A model generated the notes under the pieces. That model was not told the DNA's origin and did no database searches. It worked only from the letters and a program-made list of their open reading frames with translations. Positions 1-10,185 of a stretch of 64,000 nucleotides of DNA are shown piece by piece. Source of the stretch: Ancistrus triradiatus (Eukaryota > Chordata > Actinopteri > Siluriformes > Loricariidae); contig JAJAGP010000224.1 in assembly GCA_025084515.1 (NCBI GenBank), positions 124,001-188,000 on the forward strand, given 5' to 3'. The position numbers and the translations under genes were made by a program. Numbering within the stretch: position 1 is the stretch's first letter; every line of letters starts with the position of its first letter.

Positions 1-179
1 CATTTTTCATTCTATTTGATCTCACTGTCTAGGAGAAACTACAGAGAATATTAAGAAGATATTTTGTGATTTTCCTTTTCTCTGGGGTTGGCTATGTTCT
101 AATGAAAAAAATCACTGTTGTTAAGATAGATTTTGACATGCAACTAATGACTTAAACTGAAATCCTGCTTGTTTTTACC

Positions 180-797
180 TGTGACCAACATAAATTGTTT
201 ATTAGTTATCAGCTATGCACCATTTAATGACAATCTGATCAACATTCAAACATATTTTACTTTAAAATACACATTTTAGTTGTGTTCCCAGGTTTTCACT
301 CAGTACTGTTTTCCTAACATAGTCCCACTTCTGAAAATTAGGGAACGTACCACAAATCACATGTTCTGTAAGAAGGTGTATCATCTGGATTTCTGAAGAA
401 TATGGAAAGACCAAAAGTAAGTTCCCTCTTATTTTTCTTGTATATCTGATGATATTGTAATTATGACTGAGAAGGTTCATCTCAATTTACTATCCAGTTA
501 CCTAAATTACTTTTAGATGTTATTAGTCTACTAATTTTTAGTAAATCATTAGAATGTGTTCAGTGTCCTAATGCTATTAGTATGAATGCCATGGGGCAAA
601 ATTTTATGTATTATGAATTCTGTGCTGAAAACTCAATCCTGTTACTAATATAAAGAGTAATATAATGAGTATTCCCTGATTGACCAATACGTTATGAATA
701 GTTGTGTTGTTAGATTTAGTGTTGAAAAACTGTAGAAAATTACGTTTTTCAAGAGTTGCAACAAGCAAATGGAACCCATTTGACAGAATGACTCATT
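180..797. repeat. Duplicated segment, copy 1 (unclassified)
   Basis: This stretch aligns in the same orientation with 52260-52875. Shared landmarks appear in the same order: CCCAGGTTTTCACT, CACATGTTC, TGTATCATCTGGA, GAGAAGGTT and a closing ACCCATT. The copies differ by scattered substitutions and a roughly 24-bp indel near 325-350. No coding frame is kept between them. It may be an old interspersed repeat or a diverged duplication; I cannot name a family. The right end lies against the pogo-like element at 800. Confidence 0.7.
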
Positions 798-799
798 TA

Positions 800-1371
800 C
801 CGTATTTTTCGGACTATAAGGCGCACTTAAAATCCTTTAACTTTCTCAAAAATCGACAGTGCGCCTTACAATGTGGTGCGCCTAATGTATGGATTAATTC
901 TGGTTGTGCTTTCTGACCTAGAACTGATTGTAGATGGTACACGGCGCTCATAAATCTGTCAAAATGTTTTAGCACGGCCTTTGGTAAGTTACGAAGCTTA
1001 AGGCAACCGTAGTGCGCAGCATAGTGGAGTAATACGGTATGTGCTTCAGCATTACGGTGTGTGCATTCATTCATTCATTTTCGAAGCGGATTTCAAACTC
1101 ACGCTATCAGTCACGCAAGTACAACATGGACATAGAGCAGCTGTGAGAGAATTCAACATTAACGAATCAATGGTACGGAAGTGGAGGAAGCAAGAAGACG
1201 CCCTGCGCCAGGTTAAAGACCAAACTGAGCTTCCGAGGGAACTTAAGAGTTTGTTTCATTTCATGCGCCTTATAACCCGGTGCGCTTTATGTATGAACAT
1301 AGATCCGTTAGCAGCCGATCATTGATATCGCGCCTTATAATCCGGTGCGCTTTATAGCCCGGAAAATACAG
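800..1371 (+). mobile_element. Pogo/Tigger-like miniature DNA transposon, copy 1
   Basis: The element has inverted ends (left CCGTATTTTTCGG, right CCGGAAAATACAG) and a TA on each side, as expected for Tc1/mariner-superfamily insertion. Inside, around 1131-1215, a frame reads REFNINESMVRKWRKQED. This resembles the N-terminal helix-turn-helix of pogo/Tigger transposases. The rest of the transposase, including any catalytic domain, is absent, so it is a non-autonomous deletion derivative. The copy at 11445-11929 is the same derivative in the opposite orientation. Confidence 0.8.
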
Positions 1372-1373
1372 TA

Positions 1374-2959
1374 CTTTACATTAACTGTGTGCATAAGTAG
1401 GAGCCACAATTGGAGATGTGAAATGGAAATGTTTGTACTCTGCTTAACACTACAAGTGCTGTGTGGGCATCACCTACATATACCAAGCTGTGCCAAGCGC
1501 TGGTCATTTGACCGCTGTGACTTCCTGCTAGTAGTGCTGTGCTGGATTTACCTACTTAAGGGTTTAAAGTGTTTATAAGGTGATATTGCATTGCTTGTTC
1601 TGGAAATTAGTGTTTCTATAAGTGTACTCATTCCCTCTTGGTTGTGTGCAGCCAGCGAGGTATTTTTATTCATGTTTATATTCCTTCCTGTGCGTTTACA
1701 TTTTGATTTTACAGTGTGTGAGATCATTAATGTGTGCTTGTGACTGAAGCACCATGGTGTTGTGTATTTCCTGAATGGAATGATATGTATAACAGTTGTT
1801 GATGTGTAGATTGTAGCGTTCCACTCGTGTTTTCAGCGGTATCTCTGATGCATTTATGATATTTACAGGATATTACAGTAGCATAAAAAGACTATGACTA
1901 TGGTAATGTCCGGTAAACAAGCCATGTCTCAGTGTAATACAGTCGCTATATGGTGCATACCTGTAGTACAATTCTGACAGTTTTGTTGCATTTTCTGGTG
2001 AGTTTTGTGGAAAAAATTCTTTAGATCACATTTCTATTTATTATTCATAAATTCCTGGCATACATTCTTATAAACACTAATGGTAACATAGCTTTTATGC
2101 AGTCACTTACTTTGTGTAGTGTACGGAAATTGTTTACTTGAATCGTTTAATCCTTTCCTGTAAAGGTCTATTAGTGTTCTTGTTTCTGCTGATGTAAGTT
2201 AGAACAGTAAGTTCTATGTTGGTCAAAGGCATGGATTTAGTGCATCACAGCACTGCTGACGTAAACAAATCTTAAATTACAACATAACATAACAAATATT
2301 CTCTGGAAACTTATTTCCATTTAGAATATTGAGAAAAAGGTCTTTTACCAACTTAATTGCTAATGATCCAGTAGTGAGTAATAAATCACCATAAACCAAC
2401 CTAAATCAGCCGAGTAAATTGATCAGTACTATAGTGAACCTATGGGTGGACTATAATGTCTGTGTAATGGACTGTAAGGTCAGCAAAATATACCAGAGCT
2501 AGGCCTTTAATGACTAGACCTTAATAAAACAAGCTTTTATAGCCAATGTAGGTTTAATGAGACTATAACTAATATGCTCGGCCATTTTTCTTGTAAGCGC
2601 TCTCATCCAAGTGATGCATGATGAAGGCTGAGTGACACATTTCTATAATGTAATGTTGTATGAACTAATTTCTCCACTTTTTTATTTTGTATTTGTGCTA
2701 CTGAAGCAGGATAGATTGACAAATATAATACTCTAAAGTCAGAATAACACAGAAAATAAATACTGGCAGTGTACGCATTTGAGGGTGTTTATAAAATCTA
2801 GGGTAAAAAGGAGCTATGTTGTAGAGCATGTTGCATTTTTCTATGCTCACAAAGCCTCAGTGTTGTTGTTAATATATTGTGCTTCAAAAGCATTGTAAAT
2901 ACTTATCCCTCATACTTCTTTTTATAATTCTTCTTCCACACATTTTTGTGACTAATACA
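1374..2959. other. AT-rich stretch without recognised feature
   Basis: I see no convincing gene, repeat family or RNA here. The short open frame at 1345-1578 starts inside the pogo-like element and has no recognisable domain. Composition is uniformly AT-rich. Confidence 0.5.
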
Positions 2960-3157
2960 GCCTGTGGTAGCCTAGCGGTTAAGGTACTGGACTATGGACC
3001 AGAAGGTCCAGGGTTCAAATAGCACCTCTGCCAAGCTGCCACTGTTGGGTCCTTGAGCAAGACCCTTAACCTACAATTGCTTGGACTGTAAGACTGTACC
3101 AATTGTAAGTCGCTCTGGATAAGGGCGTCTGCTAAATGCTGTAAATGTATATGTAAA
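2960..3157 (+). repeat. tRNA-derived SINE, copy 1
   Basis: The 5' part has a polymerase III-like layout: an A-box-like TAGCCTAGCGGTTAAGG and a B-box-like GGTTCAAAT. The 3' part carries the common fish SINE tail GTCGCTCTGGATAAGGGCGT followed by short AAATGT repeats. At least five more copies of this family lie in the window. Confidence 0.9.
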
Positions 3158-3284
3158 TGAACCACTTAACATAACAGTTCAAACACCATTGCGTAGATAA
3201 TCACTGTGTTTTTGGAGTTGATTTGATTTATCGTTTGTAATAAATTAAAAATTTTAAATAAAAGATCTCCCATAGAAATGCATG

Positions 3285-3370
3285 CGCTGCACACGACATA
3301 CACACACCACAGAACAACACACATACCAAACACAATACATACACTGACACACAGAGACACACTCATACAC
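3285..3370. repeat. Degenerate CA-rich tract
   Basis: A diverged (CA)n stretch interrupted by ACACAT and CAGAGA units. It gives spurious cysteine- and valine-rich frames on the minus strand. Confidence 0.7.
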
Positions 3371-3431
3371 AAGCAAACTGGTTTGGAAAAGTGAGATCTC
3401 TTTGGATATGTCTCTAAAAACTTTGACTACG

Positions 3432-3600
3432 TAACATGTGGGATACTTGCCCATTCTTCTCTGCAGATTTGCACATGTTCAGTCAGATTTCATTGTAAGC
3501 AGCAATGGACTGCTCTATTCAGATCCATCTACAGATTTTCTATTGGATTTAGGTCAAGGCTTTGACTTGGCCGCTCATGTACACTCATGAACTCATGTTT
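3432..3600 (-). pseudogene. Tc1-like transposase remnant (different family)
   Basis: Read on the minus strand, the segment around 3529-3590 gives SQSLDLNPIENL, the block around the third catalytic acidic residue of Tc1 transposases (SPDLNPIE in intact members). Upstream-complement sequence GCCCATTCTTCT also matches the usual layout. No terminal repeats were found and the frame is broken, so this is a fragment. It is distinct from the Tc1 copy that begins at 3856. Confidence 0.6.
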
Positions 3601-3855
3601 TCTTTGTGCATACAGCAAACAAATATCTGATGTGTAAAAATAAGCAGAATTGTCAATACGGAATGGAAAAATAAGAGCTAATCTTTCTAACTTTTCTATT
3701 GATAGCATGAAGGATCTAGGGCATAGAGTAGCTAAGATGGCATATAAGATGCCATAACTAAGGCATATGAGGGCATCAGCAAGCAAAAAAGACAGTAAAG
3801 AATATGTTAATGTCAGCATGTGTTACACAAAAGTATCAACATAGTTCACATTTTA

Positions 3856-5473
3856 CAGTGGTGCTTGAAAGTTTGTGAACCCTTTAGAATTTTCTATTTT
3901 TCTGCATAAATATGACCTTAAACATCATCAGATTTTCTAAGTCCTAAAAGTAGATAAAGATAACCCAGTTAAACAAATGAGACAGAAATATTATACTTGG
4001 TCATTTATTTGTTGAGGAAAATTATCCAATATTATATTAGTAATACTAATATATTAGTGAGTGACAAAAGTATGTGAACCTATGCTTTCAGTATCTGGTG
4101 TGACCCCCCTGTGCAGCAATAACTGCAACTAAACGTTTCCTGTAACTGTTCCTCAGTCCTGCACACCGGCTTGGAGGAATTTTAGCCCATTCCTCCGTAC
4201 AGAACAGCTTCAGCTCTGGGATGTTGGTGGGTTTCCTCACATTAACTGCTCGCTTCAGGTCCTTCCACAACATTTCGATTGGATTAAGGTCAGGACTATG
4301 ACTTATCCATTCCAAAACATTAACTTTATTATTTTTTAACCATTCTTTGGTAGAACAACTTGTGTGCTTAGGGTCCTTGTCTTCCTGCATGACCCACCTT
4401 CTCTTGAGATTCAGTTCATGGACAGATGTCCTGACATTTTCCTTTAGAATTCTCTGATATATTTCAGAATTCATTGTTCCATGAATGATGGCAAGCCATC
4501 CTGGCCCAGATGCAGCAAAACAGGCCCAACCCATGATACTACCACCACCATGTTTCACAGATGGGATAAAGTTCTTATGCTGGAATGCAGTGTTTTCCTT
4601 TCTCCTAATGTAACTCTTTTCTTTTAAACCAAAAAGTTCTATTTTGGTCTCACCCGTCCACAAAACATTCCTCCAATAGCCTTCTGGCTTGTTCACGTGA
4701 TCTTTAGCAAACTGCAGACGAGCAGCAATGTTCTTTCTGGAGAGCAGTGGCTTTTCTCCTTGTAATCATGAGATGAACACCACTGTTGTTCAGTGTTTGT
4801 CTGATGGTGGACTCATGAACATCAACATCAGCCAATGTGAGAGAGGCCTTCAGTTGCTTAGAAGTTACCCTGGGGTCCTTTGTGACCTCACCAACTATTA
4901 CACACCTTGCTCTTGAAGTGATCTTACTGTAGTTGGTCGACCACTCCTGGGGAGGGTAACAGTGGTCTTGAATTTCCTCCATTTGTACACAATCTGTCTG
5001 ACTGTGGATTGGTGGAGTCCAAACTCTTTAGAGATGGTATTTGTAACCTTTTCCAGCCTGATGAGCATCAACAACTCTTTTTCTGAGGTCCTCAGAAAAC
5101 TCCTTTATTTGTGTCATGATACACTTCCACAAACGTGTTGTGAAGAGCAGACTTTGATAGTTCTTTAAATAAAACAGGGTGCCCACTCACACCTGATTGT
5201 CATCCCATTGATTGAAAACACCTGACTCTTATTTCACCTTCAAATTAAGTGCTAATCCTAGAGGTTCACATACTTTTGCCACTCACTTATATGTAATGCT
5301 GGATAATTTTCCTCAATAAATAAATGATCAAGTGTGATATTTTTGTCTCATTTGTTTAACTGCGTTCACTTTATCGACTTTTAGGATTTGTCTGAAAATC
5401 TGATGATGTTTTAGGTCATATTTATGCAGAAATACAGACAGTTCTAAAGGGTTTACAAACTTTCAAGCACCAC
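3856..5473 (-). mobile_element. Tc1-like transposon, copy A (near full length)
   Basis: The left end begins CAGTGGTGCTTGAAAG after a TA. The right end is the inverse, CTTTCAAGCACCAC, with the last bases and TA mutated. Long terminal repeats of about 220 bp each include a second inner copy of the GTGAACC motif, as in Tc1 elements with doubled binding sites. The length of about 1.6 kb is normal. The transposase is encoded on the minus strand and is broken. Four other copies of the same family lie near 14.3, 37.3, 46.2 and 61.5 kb. Confidence 0.95.
4088..5117 (-). pseudogene. Tc1 transposase, broken (copy A)
   Basis: The full-length equivalent of a DD34E transposase that would cut and paste the element in the nucleus. 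The N-terminal helix-turn-helix region is at 4704-5117 and is split by a stop near 5030. The catalytic part is at 4088-4696. The first catalytic block reads LWTGETK where family members have LW(S/T)DETK, so the first aspartate is glycine (codon 4652-4654). The second block (QEDKDPKHTS) and the third (SPDLNPIEMLW) keep their acidic residues. A frameshift near 4700 separates the two halves. The span of about 343 codons equals the normal Tc1 length, so decay is by point changes and small indels. It should be inactive. Confidence 0.93.
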
Positions 5474-5579
5474 ATGCTCAGAGAACACAGGGCACAGGCA
5501 TAAGCATGCCAGAATGCTAGTTTGCACTGGGCAACCAGTTACTTTTAAAGATTTTTAACTAAAGTAAAACTACTCATCC

Positions 5580-5830
5580 AACAATCAGTGGGCCACAATA
5601 GCTTTTTCCCTCTGCCTACATACGGCTGTGGAATGCCCCAGGTGATTTGAACTGAATCTGGCCGGAAAACTGCCAGAAATGCACTTGTTGGGCCACATTT
5701 GGCCCAAAATGGACATCCCACCCATATGTTACCTATGGTTGATTACTTAATGGTTACATGTGGAGCAGAGGCTGAATGCCATAATGAACTTCTGGCAACA
5801 GCAGGGTCAAATTTGGCCCACAATACACTT
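5580..5830. repeat. Possible interspersed repeat with GGCCCA(A/C) motifs
   Basis: The stretch repeats phrases such as GGGCCACA, TTTGGCCCA and CTGGCAACAG in a way that resembles a dispersed fish repeat. I could not find a second copy in the window, so this rests on memory of similar sequence and is weak. Confidence 0.3.
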
Positions 5831-6039
5831 GCCATTATCATTACTGAACCCTAAGTGTGTCTCATTTTTGTGCAGTAACATTATTGAAATGTTAACTAAA
5901 TGCTAACCTCTGCATTATTTAGTTTTAATCTCTTCTTTTCAACATGCTGTGTAAACTAGTGAACGATATGGGCTTTTTAATGGTGGGGCTGCAAGTTGTA
6001 ATGCAAGACAACAAGGTTATTATACACTATTTTTTGAAT

Positions 6040-6180
6040 ATTGGCCATATTTTATATTTAATATCATATTTTGAATATGAGTGCAGATATTGGCTGAAGC
6101 CGGTTATTTCAAAATGGCAATAATCGGCCCGATTATTTGGCCGGACAATTACTCGATCTATCACAAGTGTAAACATTTTA
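6040..6180. repeat. Possible hAT-like element end
   Basis: The motifs AATCGGCCCGATTATTTGG and GGCCGGACAATTACTCG resemble the CGGCC-rich ends of common fish hAT-like miniature elements. No partner terminus or target duplication was identified. Confidence 0.3.
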
Positions 6181-6539
6181 TTTAATATTAATAATAAAAA
6201 TCAGCAATAGCAGTGTTGTTCAGTGTTGTCTTTAAAAAGTATTTCCACAGTATACTCACTCAACAGCAAATGTTGGGAAGTCAAAAATATAATTTCCAGT
6301 CATACTCAGTTATGAATGGTTTCATGTATGACGGAAAAGGGGGTCTGTTCCACCTATTGTTTTTATTTGAGGGAAGTAGCTGACTAAATAAAAGCCTACT
6401 GCCATCCACGTTGTTGCATTTGAACCCAGCTCCTCCAAATCAGAGGAAGGATTCTAAAATACTGAATTTGCTTCTATATGAGATGCTGTTTTTGGAAAGC
6501 TAAAGCAATACAGGGATCTGAAGTTAGATAATAAGGAGA

Positions 6540-7070
6540 TGAATGCCTCAAATGCACAATGAGCTTTATTTAAAAACTATAACATGGCACTCTCACATCC
6601 GTGCCAATTCATAGTTTCTGCACATTACTGTGCCTATTATAGCGCCGTTGAAGAGATGAATGCAAATGTTCAGCTTATGTCTGAGTTTTCCCTTGCTAAT
6701 TCCTCTCCCAGTGTCAGAGCACTCCAGCTTAAAGCTGTTTTCCTCATCCATTCGTTCATTAGCCTCATGATGAAGACATGCTGCAGCCAAGAGTGCGTGG
6801 ATGTGTGAGTGAGAGAATAAATGAGTGTGGGTGAGACATTCTGCTATTGTGTTGGCGTTCATACACAATTGTGAGAGCCAGCGGGGGGGTTAAAAGGCTA
6901 ATCAACACGTCTTCGGCGAGCTTTCTATACAGTCTGGTACTGTCAATCAAACCGTCAGCAGAGCGTGACCCTATACACACAAGCGCACATACACAGTGCT
7001 GTACAAGCCTCCTGTGCTCTCTCTCTCTCTCCCCTCCAGTGGAGCACAATCAGACGGCTTGCTATTGTAG
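6540..7070. other. Unique, moderately GC-rich stretch; possible conserved non-coding element
   Basis: No repeat or coding feature is recognised. The sequence is more balanced in composition than its surroundings and carries an octamer-like ATGCAAAT at about 6660. A short (CT)n run is at about 7018-7031. Constraint is only a guess and needs cross-species alignment. Confidence 0.3.
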
Positions 7071-7650
7071 GTCCTGTTGACTTCTATTGACTTTAACAGA
7101 TTGGCTTTTCCTCTCAGCTGCTGAAAGGAACCCAGATTTCGCTTTTCCAAAGCTATAGACTGCAGACAAGAATGAGTTTATAATGGTTCCAAATTACTGA
7201 ACAGGAAAGAATGAGACAGAAAGGAGAAGGATTGTATGGAAAATGGAAAAATGGTGTTTGGGTTTTTTTTCTTTATTTATCTCTTCTTTCTTTTCTTGCT
7301 TTTTTTGTTCTTTCTTTTTTGAATAGGCAACTCTAAAGGGACTGGAGCCTTGAGCCCGGCTTCCATGTACAATGTTTGCTCATTATGTCTAAAAGCCATT
7401 ACACATAAAATCCATTTATAATTAGCAACAACAACACATTGAATTGAGTCCTGGGTCCTGGGTCATTTGCAAAGTCAGCCATTGTTGATGACTCTAACAG
7501 AGGACTACACTCACTGACAAAAAAAGTAAAGCAGCCAGATAAAATGGATGTCGGGTTGCTGCAAAATTTGGCATGTCTCAGACAGATATGTAAATGATGA
7601 CAGGTGTGGTCGGTTTAGACACTGGTCTTGCCACAAGAGGGCATTATATT

Positions 7651-7910
7651 AGTTCAGATTTCAGATTTTATTTATATAGCGCTTTTTACAATGTAGCATT
7701 GTCTCAAAGCAACTTTACAAGTTTAGATTATCTCCTAATAACTACGTCCAATCCCAAATTGAGCAAGCCTAGGGCGACAGTGGCAAGGAAAAACTCCCCG
7801 AGTTATAGGAAGAAACCTTAGGAGGACCAAGACTCAAAAAGGGACCCAACCTCCTTGGGCGGCGTAGATGATAAATCTAAGAGCGAAACCAAAGTCATGG
7901 AGTCAAAGTT
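7651..7910 (+). repeat. Interspersed repeat R, copy nested in the 7.5-kb transposon
   Basis: This repeat has a core beginning TTTATTTATATAGCGC, followed by a GTCTCAAAGCAAC block, a GGGCGACAGTGGCAAGG block and CTCCTTGGGCGG. Close copies are at 32290-33180, 35256-35430 and, inverted, 61284-61480. The host transposon's inverted arm is interrupted exactly here, which shows the repeat arrived later. I cannot assign a class; the copy at 32.3 kb is much longer. Confidence 0.8.
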
Positions 7911-8049
7911 TCCCCATTGTCTATAAAAAGGCTCTTCCTTAGAGGCTACTTTTGGGTATTGTACTTCTTGGTGAGAGATCGTTGATTGCTAGACATGCCT
8001 CTACCACACACTTGAAGACATTTTGCCCAGGTGACAGACCTTGGGGCTC

Positions 8050-8560
8050 ATCATTGGTCCGAGAGAAGCAAGATGTTTTTGTCAAATTACCCGTCATCTG
8101 TGCTGTTCTGACCTAGCTCTTAGGAGGTGTTGAGAGCCGTGGTTCTGTGAGAGCAGGCAAACATGACAAACAGGCTCTGGATGGCCCAGACAAACCACCA
8201 GTAGAGAGGATTGTTTGATCCACCGACAGCCATGAGCAACTCCCAAAGTTTTGTTGTCCATCATCCAGACACAATTGGCACCTACACTACACGGCTATTT
8301 CCAGGTGCTTAGCAGAAGGAAATTTGTTGTCACTGCACCCATTATGTATCCTGCCACTGACAATCAGTGACCGTCGCCTTCATTTGCACTTGTGTTGTGA
8401 ACAAGGAACCTGGACTGCCATGGACTTGGACCGTATTGTCCTTAGTGATGAATCCAGGTTCTGTTTGGGATCCAACGACTGTCGAGTTCGAATATGGAGA
8501 GGATTGTGGTGAGCTCTTCAATCCTGGTTTTGTCAGGAAAGTCTCTGCCAGATTGCAACA
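8050..8560 (+). pseudogene. Truncated Tc1-like transposase (second family)
   Basis: The clearest part, at 8324-8512, includes TAMDLDRIVLSDESRFCLG. The LSDESRF block carries the first catalytic aspartate of Tc1-type transposases. Upstream sequence from about 8050 reads like the end of the DNA-binding region but has stops. The second and third catalytic blocks are absent before the right inverted arm begins at about 8620, so the C-terminal half has been deleted. The protein would be inactive. Confidence 0.75.
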
Positions 8561-8834
8561 CTTCAACCTAAGAGTGTACAGTATCTACAGGCCCAGCTGC
8601 AACATCTGTGTTTAAATGTGTCATAGAGGCATCACCAAGACTACCCAAAAGTAGCCTCCGAGAGCCTTTTTTTAGAGCAGCAGGGAAGCAGTTTCACGTC
8701 CTCTTCTGGCAAGACCCAGTGTCTAATCAGACCACACCTGTAATCATTTACATATCTGCCTGAGACATACCTGCAAGGTGAATTTTGCAGCATCCACACA
8801 TCTGGTGGCTTTATTCTTGTTGTCAGTGAGTGTA

Positions 8835-9338
8835 TTTTAACACACAATGTCCATATAGATAATTGAATGTATTGAAATAAATACATGTACAGGAACCTTG
8901 TTAAAAGTACTATGGATAGCAGCCCAAAATCAACATTCAAGCATTCATTTTTAAGGATAACATAAGGATGTTTTTAGCTTAAGGGGGAATGAAAGTAATC
9001 ATGCAGTAGTGATAGCTTATATCACACTTACTGAAACATATTAACAGTTAAAATGCTGAGAATGGAAAAAGTTGCTTTATTTACCAAAACTATGACTAGT
9101 TGAAGTTACAAAACAGCTCTAAATCTTGTTTAACAGCATTTAATCAACTCACAGGGCTATTAAAAACACAAGACATTTCATTGTTCATCCAAACACCACC
9201 ATCAGTAGAAAAAGTGTGACAGGAATTAACTCAAAATGTACACACAAGGTTAAAATCACATGACTAATTTAAATGTTCCTAAAGTACACTTGCTGGAGAA
9301 GGTGGTATCAAACTTGTTTGTTCTACACTGCATTTGCA
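8835..9338. other. AT-rich stretch without recognised feature
   Basis: No supported gene or repeat was seen between the transposon end and the degenerate SINE at 9340. Confidence 0.5.
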
Positions 9339-9339
9339 T

Positions 9340-9475
9340 TTTGCTTTTAAATTTAGTCATTTAACAGACATGGTCTTACAATCCAATCAATTGTGAGTTA
9401 AGGGCCATGTTTAAGGATCCAACAGTGGCAGTTTGGCAGAGGTGGCATTTGAACCAGTACCTTGTAAGCAGGGGA
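9340..9475 (-). repeat. Degenerate SINE, same family as 2960
   Basis: On the minus strand it keeps the block TTGGCAGAGGTGG ... GTTAAGGGCC and TCTTACAATCCAA, which mirror the SINE body. The head is lost or heavily mutated after about 9470. Confidence 0.7.
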
Positions 9476-9931
9476 TGATGTCTCAGGCCTCCTCCTCTGT
9501 TTAAGAAGAGCAACTCCATTTTAACATAGATGGCCTCCTTGACCTCCCTTTCAAGCTGCTTTCCTACTCTAAGAGCTGTACCTCCTCATCCGGAAAACTG
9601 TGGTTCTTTTGTTGTAGATGTATTAAAAGTTCACTCACCTATGGTGAGACATGCTTCGATTAAACAGCTGCTTAGTTTCTCCTATATATAGATCTTTGCA
9701 CTCCTCACTGCACTTGACTGCATGTAAAAGACTGCTCTTAAGATATGTGGGAATCTGGTCCTTTAGATGGGTTTTAGTGTAGTCACAGGTTTAGAATGCA
9801 CAGGAATGTTGTGCTTAGAGAGCACTCTTTGGAACTTCTCAGAAACGCCAGCCACATACACAATGACCACACCATGTCTTCATGCCTTGCGATCCATTTC
9901 CCTTGATTGTACTGTCATCTTTTTTTGTATG

Positions 9932-10017
9932 TTTTAATAAATACTCACTCTGGGCAGCCACAACATTTTAACAAGCATTCAAATGTTGTGGCTACGCAGA
10001 GTGTGTATTTATTAAAA
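9932..10017. repeat. Long hairpin (37-bp inverted repeat, 12-nt loop)
   Basis: The left arm 9932-9968 and right arm 9981-10017 are reverse complements at 34 of 37 positions. The arms start TTTTAATAAATAC and meet at CCACAACATTT / AAATGTTGTGG. It lies just before a SINE. It could be a short palindromic miniature transposon or a transcript-forming hairpin. The outer ends resemble neither Tc1 nor hAT termini found elsewhere here. Confidence 0.9.
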
Positions 10018-10030
10018 AATGGTCCATTAT

Positions 10031-10180
10031 TTACATTCATGTCATTTAGCAGATGTCCTTACAGTTCATACAGTCTTACAATCCAAGCAATTGTGGGTTA
10101 AGGGCAGGGCTCAGGGACCCAGCATTGGCAGCCTTCTGGTCCATAGACCAGTATCTTAACCGGTAGGCTACCACAGTCCC
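10031..10180 (-). repeat. tRNA-derived SINE, copy 2 (inverted)
   Basis: The reverse complement carries the tRNA-like head (CTACCACAGTCCC at its end) and the body ATCCAAGCAATTGTGGGTTA. The GCC...GGTTCAAAT portion has been partly deleted. An ATTAT pair at 10026-10030 and 10181-10185 is a plausible short target-site duplication. Confidence 0.85.
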
Positions 10181-10185
10181 ATTAT

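Larger units (their letters stand above)
7508..8832 (+). mobile_element. Tc1/mariner-like transposon, second family, with long inverted repeats
   Basis: The left end starts CACTCACTGACAAAAAAAG after TA, and the right end is TTGTTGTCAGTGAGTG before TA. The inverted arms are very long: sequence up to about 8000 on the left is mirrored at about 8620-8832 on the right (for example GGCTACTTTTGGGTA against TACCCAAAAGTAGCC). An unrelated repeat at 7651-7910 is inserted in the left arm. The middle holds a truncated transposase. Confidence 0.85.

Noticed and set aside
2960..3035. Possible tRNA gene
   Set aside because: The A- and B-box-like motifs belong to the SINE head; the sequence does not fold into a proper cloverleaf and is followed by SINE body and tail.
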